A stretch of DNA of 64,000 bases, from assembly GCA_026990385.1 (NCBI GenBank), contig JALXDL010000100.1:1-64000 (forward strand), read 5' to 3'. Source of the DNA: DRKI01 sp011051875. GTDB lineage: Bacteria; Desulfobacterota; Desulfobulbia; Desulfobulbales; Desulfobulbaceae. Under the pieces are notes generated by a model. That model was not told the DNA's origin. It made no database searches and worked only from the letters and a program-made list of their open reading frames with translations. Below are positions 47,034 through 56,001 of this stretch, piece after piece. The translations under genes were made by a program, and so were the position numbers. Within the stretch, counting starts at the first letter, position 1. Each line of letters starts with the position of its first letter.

Positions 47034-47061
47034 CCTCCAGACCGTCTGCCGTGCACATCAG

Positions 47062-47092
47062 GGACGACCGGGAAACCGGTCGTCCTTTTTTT
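47062..47092 (+). terminator. Intrinsic terminator of ppaC
   Basis: GGACGACCGG and CCGGTCGTCC form a 10-bp stem with a GAAA loop, followed by seven T residues. Confidence 0.95.
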
Positions 47093-47173
47093 GTCCCGAG
47101 TTGTGCGTTGCAGCCATCAGCCTTGCCCCCTGGGTGTTGCACGGGGGCGGACCGCAATGAAACACGGCTAGAC

Positions 47174-47212
47174 CCGCATCCCGGGGCAAAATGAAAATCG
47201 TTCAATCCAGGC
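47174..47212 (-). repeat. R2 dispersed repeat, partial copy
   Basis: CCGCATCCCGGGGCAAAATG followed by AAAATCGTTCAATCCAGG matches the complement of the left half of the full R2 copy at 35028. The other half is missing. It lies between ppaC and the selenoprotein gene. Confidence 0.6.
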
Positions 47213-47230
47213 TTGCCTGCGCGCCGTGGC

Positions 47231-48844
47231 CTATTTCCCCGGTCTGGTCGTTTTCGGGCAGCGGACAAGGGCCAGCCGGTCGGCATAGGAGAATGCAGCA
47301 TCATGTTCGGCTTGATGGCAGGTGGTGCAGGTTGATTCGTCCGGCAGCCGCAGCCGGTTTCCTGCCGGATTGTCTGCATGTCTCCTGCCCGGACCATGAC
47401 AGGATTCACAACCGACCCCCCGCAGTTCAACGGGAATGGCGGGCGGCATGGTCTGCATACCAGCCTGTGCCAGGGCCTCGGCAGGCAGGGTCGCATGACA
47501 GGACTGGCAGGTACGGTCAAACTGGCGATTGCGGATGACCAGGGTCTGCCAGGCAGAGGCGTGGCGGGTCCTGCGCCAGAAGGCGGCCTGGCGCTGGTGA
47601 CAGCCACTGCAGGTTCCGGCTCCGGCCAGCATGGTAAGGCGCCGCCTGGTCTTTCCCGCTTCCTTCCTCTCATTTCTGCGTTTCTCGAGCTCTTTCCGGC
47701 TCAGGTCATTTGCCCGGCGCAGGGTCTGGCGGACAATGGCCGCCACCTGCCGGTCCTCGGGCAGGGATGTCTCGAGGGCGATGAACCGGTTGCTGTAGGT
47801 GGAACCCTGCTGTTGCCCATCCTCTGACGCCAGGGCCCGCAGCTCCTTCTCGATGTCCGCCTGCGTGGCAAGGAGGTGGCGGTAGCTGCTGTTCTTTTTC
47901 ATGGCCCTGTCAGGCGTCCCTTTCCTTATTCTCTCCATCTGCAGCCCGATCCTGCTGAGCCGCTCCTGCAGGAGCGCCCGGCGGGCGCTGTTCTTCATGA
48001 CCCATCGTTCCCCGCCGGACCAGTCGATGTCAAGGATACCCAGGTACTTGCCCCGGCTTGCAGCCTGGCAGATCAGTGTGTTTCCGACCAGGCGCGGCGT
48101 CATGTTCGCCTCTGAGTTGCCGGCCTGGAGGATGATCGCGATCCCTTCCAGATTTTGCGCGATCTGCTGATTGATCCGGAAGGGATAACTGGAGAGCAGG
48201 ATGACCATGTCCGCTGCCCTGTCCGCCTCTGCAAGGGCCGGTGGCAGTGCCTGCTGCCAGGGAATGATCCGGTAGCCGTTCTGGCGGACATTGGTCATGC
48301 GGATCGGACCGGTCAGGCCCAGGATGGCGATGCGCAGGTCGCCGCTCTTGGTGAGGATCATGGGAGGAAACGGTGACCGGCCCTGGTCGGTGACCAGGTT
48401 GAGGGAGATCCAGGGCAGGCCCTTTTTTCCCTGCTTCCGCAGGAAGTCGAGACCGCCGGCCAGGTCGCGGGGTGCGAGCGCCACGGCCGTGTATCCCATC
48501 TGCGCATGGGCGCGGATGACGCCCTCTGCCTTGAGCCGGGCGGTGGCGAGGGTCATGGCAGGTAGGACCGGCAGCCTGAAAAGCATGGCGCCGCTGTCGA
48601 GAACCAGGGTCGGCCTGGCCGGATCACGGCGCAGTTTCCTGATCTGATAGGCCTTCCTGGACAGACCGCCCAGCTGGTTAGCGTGTCAGCCGCAGGGTTC
48701 CAGTTCTCCCCGTCCATCGTTGCTGTAGATGATCCGCAGGTCGGCGCCGCGGGCGGCCGGGAGCGGGCCGGCCGTCAGGACCGTCAGGATGAGCAGGAAA
48801 AGAAACAGGAAAATCCTGTCAGGTCGGGTCAGGGCGCTTTGCAT
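47231..48844 (-). CDS. Selenoprotein: UshA-like N-domain with tetraheme c-type C-domain (in-frame UGA)
   Basis: Read through one UGA codon (48688-48686), this frame encodes 537 aa with a signal peptide (residues ~10-34, IFLFLFLLILTVLTAGPLPA). A 5'-nucleotidase/UshA-like start follows (LRIIYSNDGRGELEPCG), then the UGA at codon 53 and HANQLGGLSRK. Cys at that position (CGC) is what I know from related proteins, so Sec replaces Cys. A SECIS-like hairpin lies just downstream. Four CXXCH heme sites follow near residues 412, 446, 479 and 506, as in c554-type cytochromes. The classical DxH metal motif is altered (NDGRG), so nucleotidase activity is doubtful. The start overlaps rarA by 26 bases. A nonsense mutation or sequencing error is the main alternative. 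Confidence 0.82.
48657..48673 (-). promoter_or_regulatory. Bacterial SECIS-like hairpin
   Basis: In the mRNA the UGA at 48688-48686 is followed after 12 nt by a 6-bp stem CUGGGC/GUCCAG with apical loop GGUCU. Distance, stem size and the GGUCU loop are close to the E. coli fdhF SECIS (an AGGUCU loop about 17 nt from UGA). A further CC/GG pair can extend the stem beyond an internal loop. Confidence 0.78.
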
Positions 48845-50162
48845 GGCACTGTGCTCTCTGTTGCAGAATTTTCCGCCACTTGATGAGCCGGTCACGGATG
48901 ACCGCCTCGTAACCGCGGTTGGTGGGCTCGTAATAAATGCTGCCCTTGAGCTTGTCAGGCATATGTTCCTGGGCCACCAGGCCGTCGTCGGAATCGTGGG
49001 CATACCGGTAGCCGTGGCCGTAGCCCATTTCCCGCATCAGTTTGGTGGGTGCGTTGCGCAGGTGCAGGGGTACGGGCAGGGAGCCGGTACGCTGGATATC
49101 GCTGCGGATCTTTTTCTCCGCCATGTAGACGGCATTGCTCTTTGGCGCCGTGGCCAGGTAGGTGGCGGCCTGAAAAAGGGCCAGTTCGCCCTCGGGCGAG
49201 CCCAGCATGTGGAAGGCGTCGCGGCAGTTGAGGGCGACCTGCAGAGCCTGGGGATCGGCATTGCCGATATCCTCGGAGGCGAAACGGATGAGCCTGCGGG
49301 CGATGTAGAGTGGATCCTCGCCACTGGCCAGCATGCGGCCGAGCCAGTAGGATGCGCCGTCCGGGTCGCTGTCGCGCAGGCTCTTGTGCAGGGCCGATAT
49401 CAGGTTGTAGTGTTCCTCGCCGGCCCGGTCGTAGCGCAGGGTCCGTTCCTGGGCCGCCTCCCGGACCACCTCCACGCTGATGAGGCCGGCGCTCCCATCC
49501 GCGTCCCGGGCCAGGGAGACCGCGGTCTCCAGGCAGTTGAGGGCGCGGCGGCAGTCGCCGTCGGCGCTCCGGACCAGCAGGTCCAGGGCGTCCTCCTCCA
49601 GGACAAATTTCCGGGATCCCAGGCCGCGTTCGCGGTCCTCCAGGGCGCGGCGGACGATGGTCCTGATATCGTCCTCCTCCAGGGAGTTGAGGGTAAGCAC
49701 CTGGCAGCGGGACAGCAGGGGTGCGATCACCTGGAAGGAGGGATTCTCGGTGGTGGCGCCGATCAGGGTGAACAGGCCGCTCTCCACATGGGGCAGCAGG
49801 GCATCCTGCTGGCTCTTGTTGAAGCGGTGGATTTCGTCGACAAAGAGGAGGGTGGGGCGGCCCGAGCGCTCACGTTCGCCGGCCGCCTCTTCCACCACGC
49901 CCCGCAGTTCCCTGACCCCGGAGAGCACGGCGGAGAAGAAGATGAAGCGGGCGTCGATGGTATGGGCCAGGATGGTGGCCAGGGTCGTCTTGCCGGATCC
50001 GGGCGGGCCCCAGAGCAGGAGCGAGGGGATCCTGCCCTGGCCGATGAGACGATGCAGGATCCTGTTCTCGCCGACCAGGTGCTGCTGGCCGACAAACTCA
50101 TCCAGGGTCGTCGGCCGCATCCGTTCGGCCAGGGGAATGTTTTTCCTGGTATCTGGTTGCAT
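48819..50162 (-). CDS. rarA: Replication-associated recombination protein RarA
   Basis: The 447-aa AAA+ ATPase matches RarA/MgsA, which acts at stalled replication forks. Motifs are RPTTLDEFVGQQHLVG, Walker A GPPGSGKTT, Walker B LLFVDEIHRFNK, sensor-like GATTENPSF and the C-terminal GDARYALN-like and clamp-loader-type helical region (YWLGRMLASGEDPLYIARRL). It is longer than the minimal AAA+ core and has the tetramerisation domain. The 3' end overlaps the selenoprotein gene by 26 bases, so the two are likely cotranscribed; that linkage has no evident functional logic. Confidence 0.95.
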   Translation of the reverse strand: MQPDTRKNIPLAERMRPTTLDEFVGQQHLVGENRILHRLIGQGRIPSLLLWGPPGSGKTTLATILAHTIDARFIFFSAVLSGVRELRGVVEEAAGERERSGRPTLLFVDEIHRFNKSQQDALLPHVESGLFTLIGATTENPSFQVIAPLLSRCQVLTLNSLEEDDIRTIVRRALEDRERGLGSRKFVLEEDALDLLVRSADGDCRRALNCLETAVSLARDADGSAGLISVEVVREAAQERTLRYDRAGEEHYNLISALHKSLRDSDPDGASYWLGRMLASGEDPLYIARRLIRFASEDIGNADPQALQVALNCRDAFHMLGSPEGELALFQAATYLATAPKSNAVYMAEKKIRSDIQRTGSLPVPLHLRNAPTKLMREMGYGHGYRYAHDSDDGLVAQEHMPDKLKGSIYYEPTNRGYEAVIRDRLIKWRKILQQRAQCHAKRPDPT

Positions 50163-50302
50163 GATTCCTGTATATCTTATGGCAGGGATGCTTCCGCAGT
50201 CAAGGGGAGCATGGCGGCGCGGTCCAGTCTACTCCTTGCCTTGCCCGGTATGCAATGGTAAGGTAAGTAAATATTGTTACTTTTCCTGCCGAATAACATT
50301 GT

Positions 50303-51847
50303 ATGAAGATTCCTGTCCTCCTGCTGACATACGGTTCCGGTCACGACGACCGGATCGCCTCCATCCTGGAGCGCTATGACGTTGTCACCTGCGCCCGGGT
50401 CGCGGAGGCCGCAGCCCTGTGCCGGGATCATACCGTTTCTCTGCTGATCGTCACCCATCGGCTGGCCGAGGGCAGCGGTATCGAGGCGTTTACCGGCCTG
50501 CGGGCCGATATGCCGGAACTGGCGGGCCTGCTGCTTGCGGACAGGGTCGATCGCGATCTGCTGACCCGCGCCCTGGATGCCGGTTTTTCCGGGGTCATGG
50601 AACTGCCGCCTGATCCGCAACGGCTGAACGAGCGGGTGGAGCGGCTGATGCGGGCGGCCAGCCTGCAGGCGGAGAACACCCGCCTCCGGACCCTGCTGCC
50701 GCTCTACAGCCTGGGGGAGCAGTTTCTCGCCTCCTCGACCGAGGAAGAGGTCCTGGAGGGATTCCTGGACGCGGTTGTGGAACAGACCGGGGCAGCGCAC
50801 GTGTCGGTGATGCTCTATGACCCGGACGAGGCCTGCCTCCGGATTGCCGCTGCCCGGGGCATGGACCAGGATCTTGTCCATTCCATCCGGTTGCAGCCCG
50901 GCGACCAGATCGCCGGCTGGGTCTTTGCCAAGGGAAAACCGGTGATCCTGAACCGGGATACCCAGGACCAGTCGATCTTTGCACCGTTGCTCAAGCGGCC
51001 GGAGATCACCTCGGCCATTTCCTTTCCCCTGACCATGCGCGGCAAGATCCTCGGTGTTCTCAATATCAGCCAGACCGACGGCGATAGCCGTTTCTCCGAG
51101 GCCGATATCGAGATGCTGGGGGTTATCTGCAGCCAGGCGGCCATGGCCCTGGAAAACGTGCGTGCCATCATGGTGGTGGAACAGACCACCAGGATGCGGA
51201 CCCTTTTTGAACAGTATGTCTCGCCCGAGGTGGCCGAGCTGCTCATCGCCAGTGACGCCAACCTGATGGGGCTGGGCGAGATCAAGGAGGTGACGGTTCT
51301 CTTTGCCGATATCCGCAACTTCACCAGGCTGGTGCAGCACCTGCAGCTTGCGGAGTTGCGATCGTTTCTCAACGAGTTCTTCCAGTTGTTCACCGAGACC
51401 ATTTTCCGCTGCCGCGGCACGGTGGACAAGTTCATGGGGGATGCGGTGCTGGCGGTCTTCGGCGCCCCCATCGCCCTGGACAATGCCAACCTGACCGCGG
51501 TGCGGGCAGCGCTTGCCATCAGGCGTCGTTTCGAGGATCTGCGTCTACGCTGGGCCCATCACGGTGAGGATTTCCGCACCATCGACTTGGGCATCGCCAT
51601 CACCTGCGGCAGGGTCTTTCTCGGCAACGTGGGCTCGTCCCAGCGCCTCGATTACACCGTGATCGGCAACCAGGTCAACATTGCCCAGCGGCTGGCAGCC
51701 GAATCGTCCTCGTGCCAGATCTATATCACCGAGCCGGTCCGGTCCGCCATCCGGCAGGAGGTGGAGGTGGAGGACCTGGGAGAGATGGAGCTGCGCGGCG
51801 TGGAAAAGAATGTACCCGTCTTCAGCGTGCGCGGGGAACGGGAGTGA
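50303..51847 (+). CDS. REC-GAF class III nucleotide cyclase
   Basis: The 514-aa protein has a receiver-like N-terminal domain (residues ~1-115, VSLLIVTHRLAEGSG without a clear acceptor Asp), a GAF domain (~130-290, including PGDQIAGWVFAKGKPVI) and a class III adenylate/guanylate cyclase (~320-514). The cyclase motifs are VTVLFADIRNFTRL and KFMGDAVLAVFG (metal Asp residues) and YTVIGNQVNIAQRL, where the usual substrate-selecting Asp is Asn. It is cytosolic. Whether it makes cAMP or cGMP is not decided by eye. It stands divergent from rarA across a 140-bp gap. Confidence 0.9.
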   Translation: MKIPVLLLTYGSGHDDRIASILERYDVVTCARVAEAAALCRDHTVSLLIVTHRLAEGSGIEAFTGLRADMPELAGLLLADRVDRDLLTRALDAGFSGVMELPPDPQRLNERVERLMRAASLQAENTRLRTLLPLYSLGEQFLASSTEEEVLEGFLDAVVEQTGAAHVSVMLYDPDEACLRIAAARGMDQDLVHSIRLQPGDQIAGWVFAKGKPVILNRDTQDQSIFAPLLKRPEITSAISFPLTMRGKILGVLNISQTDGDSRFSEADIEMLGVICSQAAMALENVRAIMVVEQTTRMRTLFEQYVSPEVAELLIASDANLMGLGEIKEVTVLFADIRNFTRLVQHLQLAELRSFLNEFFQLFTETIFRCRGTVDKFMGDAVLAVFGAPIALDNANLTAVRAALAIRRRFEDLRLRWAHHGEDFRTIDLGIAITCGRVFLGNVGSSQRLDYTVIGNQVNIAQRLAAESSSCQIYITEPVRSAIRQEVEVEDLGEMELRGVEKNVPVFSVRGERE

Positions 51848-51930
51848 TCACGACCGCATCCGCCGGCCATGCCGGGATACGCCGGATGCGCGAATCCGCT
51901 GACGGGTTGTTTGTCTAACCCACCTGCAAG

Positions 51931-52365
51931 TTATGCCATGGCGTGGGACGACCACCAGTCACCACGTTTTTTCTGTTGTTTCCTGATGGCCCTCTGCAGG
52001 AGTTTCATCTGTTCACCCTCCGGGCTGGTGATGAATTCCACGCCCATCTTGAAGGCACGGATCTCGTCCTTGCGAAACAGGTCCATCCAGATGGGGCGCG
52101 CCTGGATGGAGAAGTTGATGATGTCGGGCGGGATGTTGATGGTCAGTTGCAGCAGGTAGGAGTCGTCTTCGCGGGTGGAATGGAAGATGTGGAAGTTCCT
52201 GCTCATGACCTGGGTCATGAGGAGACAGGCGCCATATATGGAGATGTCGATGATTCGACCCGAAAGGGGGCCGGCCAGCTCATTTCCGTTGACGCCGTCC
52301 CGGGCGGAAACGACGATGGGCAGGTAATCGGTTATCCTTTTTGACCTTCGTAATTCTGTGATCAT
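51931..52365 (-). CDS. PilZ domain c-di-GMP-binding protein
   Basis: The 144-aa protein has the PilZ pattern: RRSKRITDYLPIVV (RxxxR) and, after ~25 residues, DISIYGACL (D/NxSxxG). A helix rich in basic residues ends the protein. It should bind c-di-GMP and act as a protein-level effector, complementing the riboswitch at 4933. The ATG at 52365 was chosen; longer upstream frames lack conservation. It converges with the cyclase gene. Confidence 0.88.
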   Translation of the reverse strand: MITELRRSKRITDYLPIVVSARDGVNGNELAGPLSGRIIDISIYGACLLMTQVMSRNFHIFHSTREDDSYLLQLTINIPPDIINFSIQARPIWMDLFRKDEIRAFKMGVEFITSPEGEQMKLLQRAIRKQQKKRGDWWSSHAMA

Positions 52366-52440
52366 GGGGCACCTGTAACCTCGTGCAGAGTCAGGCCCTG
52401 GAAAAACGTGTTCCGTTCCTCCGGACGAGATGCGCATCAA

Positions 52441-52588
52441 CCTGAATCTGAGCGATTTTCATTTTTTACCCCAAGATGGCGGGTCTTGTGGTGTTTCACT
52501 GTAAAAAGAAAATTATTTACAGGCACCAGTTATCTTTTTCCATCTTTTTCCACTTGCAGATGCAGATGGGCGAAACGCTCAATTCAGG
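52441..52588 (+). repeat. R2 dispersed repeat, copy with central insertion
   Basis: CCTGAATCTGAGCGATTTTC and CCCCAAGATGGCGGG at the left, and CCACTTGCAGATG then GGGCGAAACGCTCAATTCAGG at the right, match the full copy at 35028. About 60 nt of AT-rich unrelated sequence lie between the halves. The ends are inverted repeats. Confidence 0.7.
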
Positions 52589-52748
52589 ATCAGTTTTCCT
52601 TCCGAAAGACCCGGGCTTTCGTGTGCCACCCTTCCAATTCCTCCCTCCGGGATTTGCGGCTTTACCTGGAATCGATAACCTGATACACTAGCATGCCTTG
52701 CAGTCACAACAAAGAGTGAAAACAGCAGGATAAGAAGTCAGGCGCCGG

Positions 52749-52798
52749 AAGCCGCGAGGCGATTTCGCCTCCCTCTGCAGCGGCGATGATCGCGGCTT
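52749..52798. other. Structured element: two nested hairpins
   Basis: AAGCCGCGA (52749-52757) pairs perfectly with TCGCGGCTT (52790-52798), and GAGGCG-ATTT-CGCCTC forms an internal hairpin. It lies about 150 nt before gabD. No U-tract follows, so it is not an obvious terminator; an mRNA leader structure is possible. Confidence 0.45.
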
Positions 52799-52946
52799 TG
52801 TCTTCCATTACGGCCGTTCCGGAGATATCCTCTGTTTTCTTTGTATCACATTTGAATGATTTCACAAGTGAAAAAGAACGAATACCGGCGGTGATACGGT
52901 CCGGTGCACCGTGCTGGCCGCTTGAGGCGGTACCTGGGGATCAATC

Positions 52947-54407
52947 ATGAAGATGAAGAAGCCAGAGCTGTTGCGTCAGGAGTGTTACATAGATGGAAGA
53001 TGGGTGGGTGGCGAGAGTGACGACCGCCTGCCGGTTCACAACCCGGCCACGGGTGAACTGCTGGGTCACGTGCCCGCCCTGGGCCGGGTGGAGACGGCAG
53101 GGGCCATAGCAGCGGCCGAGCGGGCCTGGCCGGCCTGGCGGGAGCTGACCGCACGCGAGCGTTCCCGCATCCTCAGGCGCTGGTACGACCTGATCCTGGA
53201 AAACCAGGACGACCTGGCTGCCATCATGACCGCCGAGCAGGGCAAGCCGCTTGCCGAGGCACGGGGCGAAATCGTCTATGGCGCCAATTTCGTGGAGTGG
53301 TTTGCCGAGGAGGCCAAGCGGGTCTACGGCGATACCATCCCCATGGGCCAGCCAGGAAAACGGATCATCGTCATCAAGCAGCCGGTGGGTGTCTGCGCCG
53401 CCATCACGCCCTGGAACTTTCCCTCTGCCATGATCACCCGCAAGGCGGCGCCGGCCCTGGCCGCCGGCTGCCCGGTGGTGGTCAAGCCCGCTGCCCAGAC
53501 GCCCTTTTCCGCCCTGGCCCTGGCCTGGCTTGCGCACGAGGCCGGCATCCCGGCCGGGGTCTTCAACGTGATCACCGGCCCGGCCCGGGAGATCGGTGCC
53601 GAGCTGACCGAGAACCCGGTGGTGCGCAAGCTCAGCTTCACCGGCTCCACCGAGGTGGGCAAACTGCTGATGCGGGCCTGTGCATCGACGGTGAAGAAGA
53701 TCTCCCTGGAGCTGGGTGGCCATGCGCCGTTTTTGGTCTTTGACGACGCCGACCTGGACGAGGCCGTGCAGGGCGCCATTGCCTCCAAGTACCGTAACTC
53801 CGGCCAGACCTGTGTCTGCGCCAACCGCTTCATCGTCCAGGAGGGGATCTACGATGCCTTTGCCGAAAAACTGATCCGGGCGGTCAGGGACAATCTGAAG
53901 GTGGGCAACGGCTTCGAGGAGGGGGTCAACCAGGGACCGCTCATCGACCTGAACGCGGTGCGCAAGGTGGAGGAGCAGATCGAGGATGCTCTGGCCAGGG
54001 GCGCCAGGATCGGCTGCGGCGGCAGGCGCCTGGGCGAGAGCGGCTTTTTCTTCGAGCCCACCATTCTCCTCGACGTGACCCCGGAGATGCGCATCGCCCG
54101 CGAGGAGACCTTCGGGCCCGTGGCGCCGCTCTTTTCGTTTTCCACCGAGGAGCAGGCCGTGGCCATGGCCAACGACACGCCCTATGGCCTGGCCTCCTAC
54201 TTCTACAGCCGGGACGTGGGCCGGGTCTGGCGGCTGGCCGAATCCCTGGAGTATGGCATGGTCGGCATCAATACCGGCATCATGTCCACCGAGGCCGCGC
54301 CCTTTGGCGGGATCAAGGAGTCAGGTATCGGCCGGGAGGGCTCCAAGTATGGCATGGATGAGTACCTGGAACTCAAGTACCTCTGCCTGGGCGGAATCGA
54401 CGACTGA
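52947..54407 (+). CDS. gabD: Succinate-semialdehyde dehydrogenase (NAD(P)+)
   Basis: The 486-aa aldehyde dehydrogenase matches GabD: PWNFPSAMITRKAAPALAAGC, FTGSTEVGKLLM, LELGGHAPF (catalytic Glu) and NSGQTCVCANRF (catalytic Cys). The C-terminus has FGGIKESGIGREGSKYG. It oxidises succinate semialdehyde to succinate, linking GABA or related C4 metabolism to the TCA cycle. Other semialdehyde substrates (such as glutarate semialdehyde) cannot be excluded. An SD is not strong. A long, partly structured leader lies upstream. Confidence 0.93.
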   Translation: MKMKKPELLRQECYIDGRWVGGESDDRLPVHNPATGELLGHVPALGRVETAGAIAAAERAWPAWRELTARERSRILRRWYDLILENQDDLAAIMTAEQGKPLAEARGEIVYGANFVEWFAEEAKRVYGDTIPMGQPGKRIIVIKQPVGVCAAITPWNFPSAMITRKAAPALAAGCPVVVKPAAQTPFSALALAWLAHEAGIPAGVFNVITGPAREIGAELTENPVVRKLSFTGSTEVGKLLMRACASTVKKISLELGGHAPFLVFDDADLDEAVQGAIASKYRNSGQTCVCANRFIVQEGIYDAFAEKLIRAVRDNLKVGNGFEEGVNQGPLIDLNAVRKVEEQIEDALARGARIGCGGRRLGESGFFFEPTILLDVTPEMRIAREETFGPVAPLFSFSTEEQAVAMANDTPYGLASYFYSRDVGRVWRLAESLEYGMVGINTGIMSTEAAPFGGIKESGIGREGSKYGMDEYLELKYLCLGGIDD

Positions 54408-54425
54408 GCCGGGAGGAACAGGGCG

Positions 54426-55175
54426 CTATCCCCCGCTTTCTTCCAGGTCGCTGCTGTCCACGAAGGCGTAGGCGCTGTGCTTGTGGATGGACTCGTAGCT
54501 CTCCACCTCCACCGAGAACCAGTCGATTCCCCGGTGCGCTCTTGCCTGCTGGGCCACCTTGCGGACCACGTCCTCGACAAACATGGGATGGGCATAGGCC
54601 TGTTCGGTGACGAATTTTTCGTCCGGCCGCTTGAGCAGGGCGTAGAGCTCGCAGGAACCGCACCCTTCCACTAGCGAGATCAGGTCCTCCAGCCAGATGA
54701 ACCGGTTGGGCTGCACGGTTAGGGTCACCTCGGCCCGCTGGTTATGGGCGCCGGCGGCGCTGATCTCCTTGGAGCAGGGGCAGAGGGTGGTGACCGGCAC
54801 CTCCACCGTGAGCAGCAGCCTGCCCTCGCCCTCGGTGGTGCCGGCAAAGGTGCAGCGATACTCCATCAGGCTGCCGGTGCCGGTGACCGGCGCCTTCTTG
54901 GTGATGAAGTAGGGAAAGCACATCTCCATGTCCGCCTTCCTGGCCTGCAGCCGCTCCCTGACCTCGGCCAGGAGCTGCGGGAAGATGGTCGCGTGCATGT
55001 CGTCGCGGTAGCGGGCCAGGACACTGGTGAACACCGTGACGCACGATTTTCTCGACTGGCGCGGCATCTCGGCCTGCAGCCTGATGGTGGCCACGGTCTG
55101 CTGGAGGGAGCCGTGCTTTTCCCGGATACGGACGGGGCAGGTAAAGTCGCTGATGCCGACGGAATTGAGTTTCAT
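54426..55175 (-). CDS. folE2: GTP cyclohydrolase FolE2
   Basis: The 249-aa protein is the type IB (COG1469/MptA-like) GTP cyclohydrolase that makes 7,8-dihydroneopterin triphosphate for folate and queuosine precursors. Signs are VGISDFTCPVRIREKHG, TVEVPVTTLCPCSKEIS (metal Cys) followed by GAHNQRAEV, and QAYAHPMFVEDVVRKV. I chose ATG 55175. It pairs functionally with queA at 14081, since both lie on the queuosine route. It diverges from hsp15. Confidence 0.93.
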   Translation of the reverse strand: MKLNSVGISDFTCPVRIREKHGSLQQTVATIRLQAEMPRQSRKSCVTVFTSVLARYRDDMHATIFPQLLAEVRERLQARKADMEMCFPYFITKKAPVTGTGSLMEYRCTFAGTTEGEGRLLLTVEVPVTTLCPCSKEISAAGAHNQRAEVTLTVQPNRFIWLEDLISLVEGCGSCELYALLKRPDEKFVTEQAYAHPMFVEDVVRKVAQQARAHRGIDWFSVEVESYESIHKHSAYAFVDSSDLEESGG

Positions 55176-55467
55176 GGCAAGGGGGCGGGCTGTTGAGTGT
55201 ACGTGTTGCGGGCTGGTTCCGTATTGAATGATTCGTGTGCCGCAGGCTGTCCTTACCGCATTTTGTCTTTCCTGGCAAGCAGGACAGGCGAGAACCATTT
55301 GGAGCGTTTTTCCGCTCCCTGTCGTACCATCCCCCTGCCTGAGCGGCGCTTCCTCCCTGGGGGACGTTCAGGGCCGAAAGGGAGCATCTGTCTTTGTTTG
55401 ATGGAAACGGGAAAGTATGGTAGTGTTTTCCTCCAATAACCAGCGTGCCCGGGAGTGGAGATCGGAA

Positions 55468-55863
55468 ATGGGAGAGGAAAAGGTACGGATCGACAAGTGG
55501 CTGTGGGCGGCGCGCTTTTTCAAGACCAGGTCGCTTGCCGCCAAGGCGGTCAGCGGCGGTCACGTGCATCTCAACGCGGCCCGGGTCAAGCCGGCCCGGC
55601 ACCTGCAGGTCGGTGACACCCTGGTCATCCGGCGGGGTGAACAGGAATTTACCGTTGTCGTTCTCGAGTTGAGCAGCAGGCGTGGTCCGGCGGTCCGGGC
55701 CCGAACCCTGTACGAGGAAACCGAGGAGTCCATAGCGGCCCGGGAGCGCGCACGCGAGGAGCGCAAGCTGATCAGGGCCCCGGCCATCCGTCCGCCGAAA
55801 CGTCCTGACAAGAGAGACCGGCGCAAGATCCGCGAGTTTCTCCGAAAAGGGTCTTCGCGGTGA
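55468..55863 (+). CDS. hslR: S4-domain RNA-binding heat shock protein 15
   Basis: The 131-aa protein matches Hsp15 (HslR): an S4 domain (VRIDKWLWAARFFKTRSLAAKAVSGGHVHLN, VKPARHLQVGDTLVI) followed by a basic helical tail. In E. coli Hsp15 binds free 50S subunits carrying stalled peptidyl-tRNA. I start at ATG 55468, with GGAG seven bases upstream and a length equal to E. coli Hsp15; a start at 55417 would add 17 non-conserved residues. It precedes the purine genes by 138 bp. Confidence 0.9.
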   Translation: MGEEKVRIDKWLWAARFFKTRSLAAKAVSGGHVHLNAARVKPARHLQVGDTLVIRRGEQEFTVVVLELSSRRGPAVRARTLYEETEESIAARERAREERKLIRAPAIRPPKRPDKRDRRKIREFLRKGSSR

Positions 55864-56001
55864 CGGGGGCGGTTCTGCTCCCATTCTCCTCCTGGCACCG
55901 CTCTGCGGTGTTCCCTGTTCAGCCCGCTCCAGCGGGTAGGAACGAAAGAAAATCCAGGCCCGGAGCCTTACAGTCTCCATTCAGAAGAGGAAGAAGAGAT
56001 C

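Larger units (their letters stand above)
52366..52946. other. Intergenic region upstream of gabD with R2 and a structured element
   Basis: The 580-bp gap contains an R2 copy with an insertion (52441-52588) and a two-hairpin structured segment (52749-52798). Both flanking genes must start transcription here, but I see no near-consensus promoter. Confidence 0.5.

Noticed and set aside
48657..48700. Reading the UGA at 48686-48688 as a nonsense mutation making a pseudogene
   Set aside because: The frame is otherwise open over 1.6 kb, the hairpin and loop match SECIS rules, and the codon replaces a Cys in a conserved-looking CGC motif. A sequencing error cannot be fully excluded.
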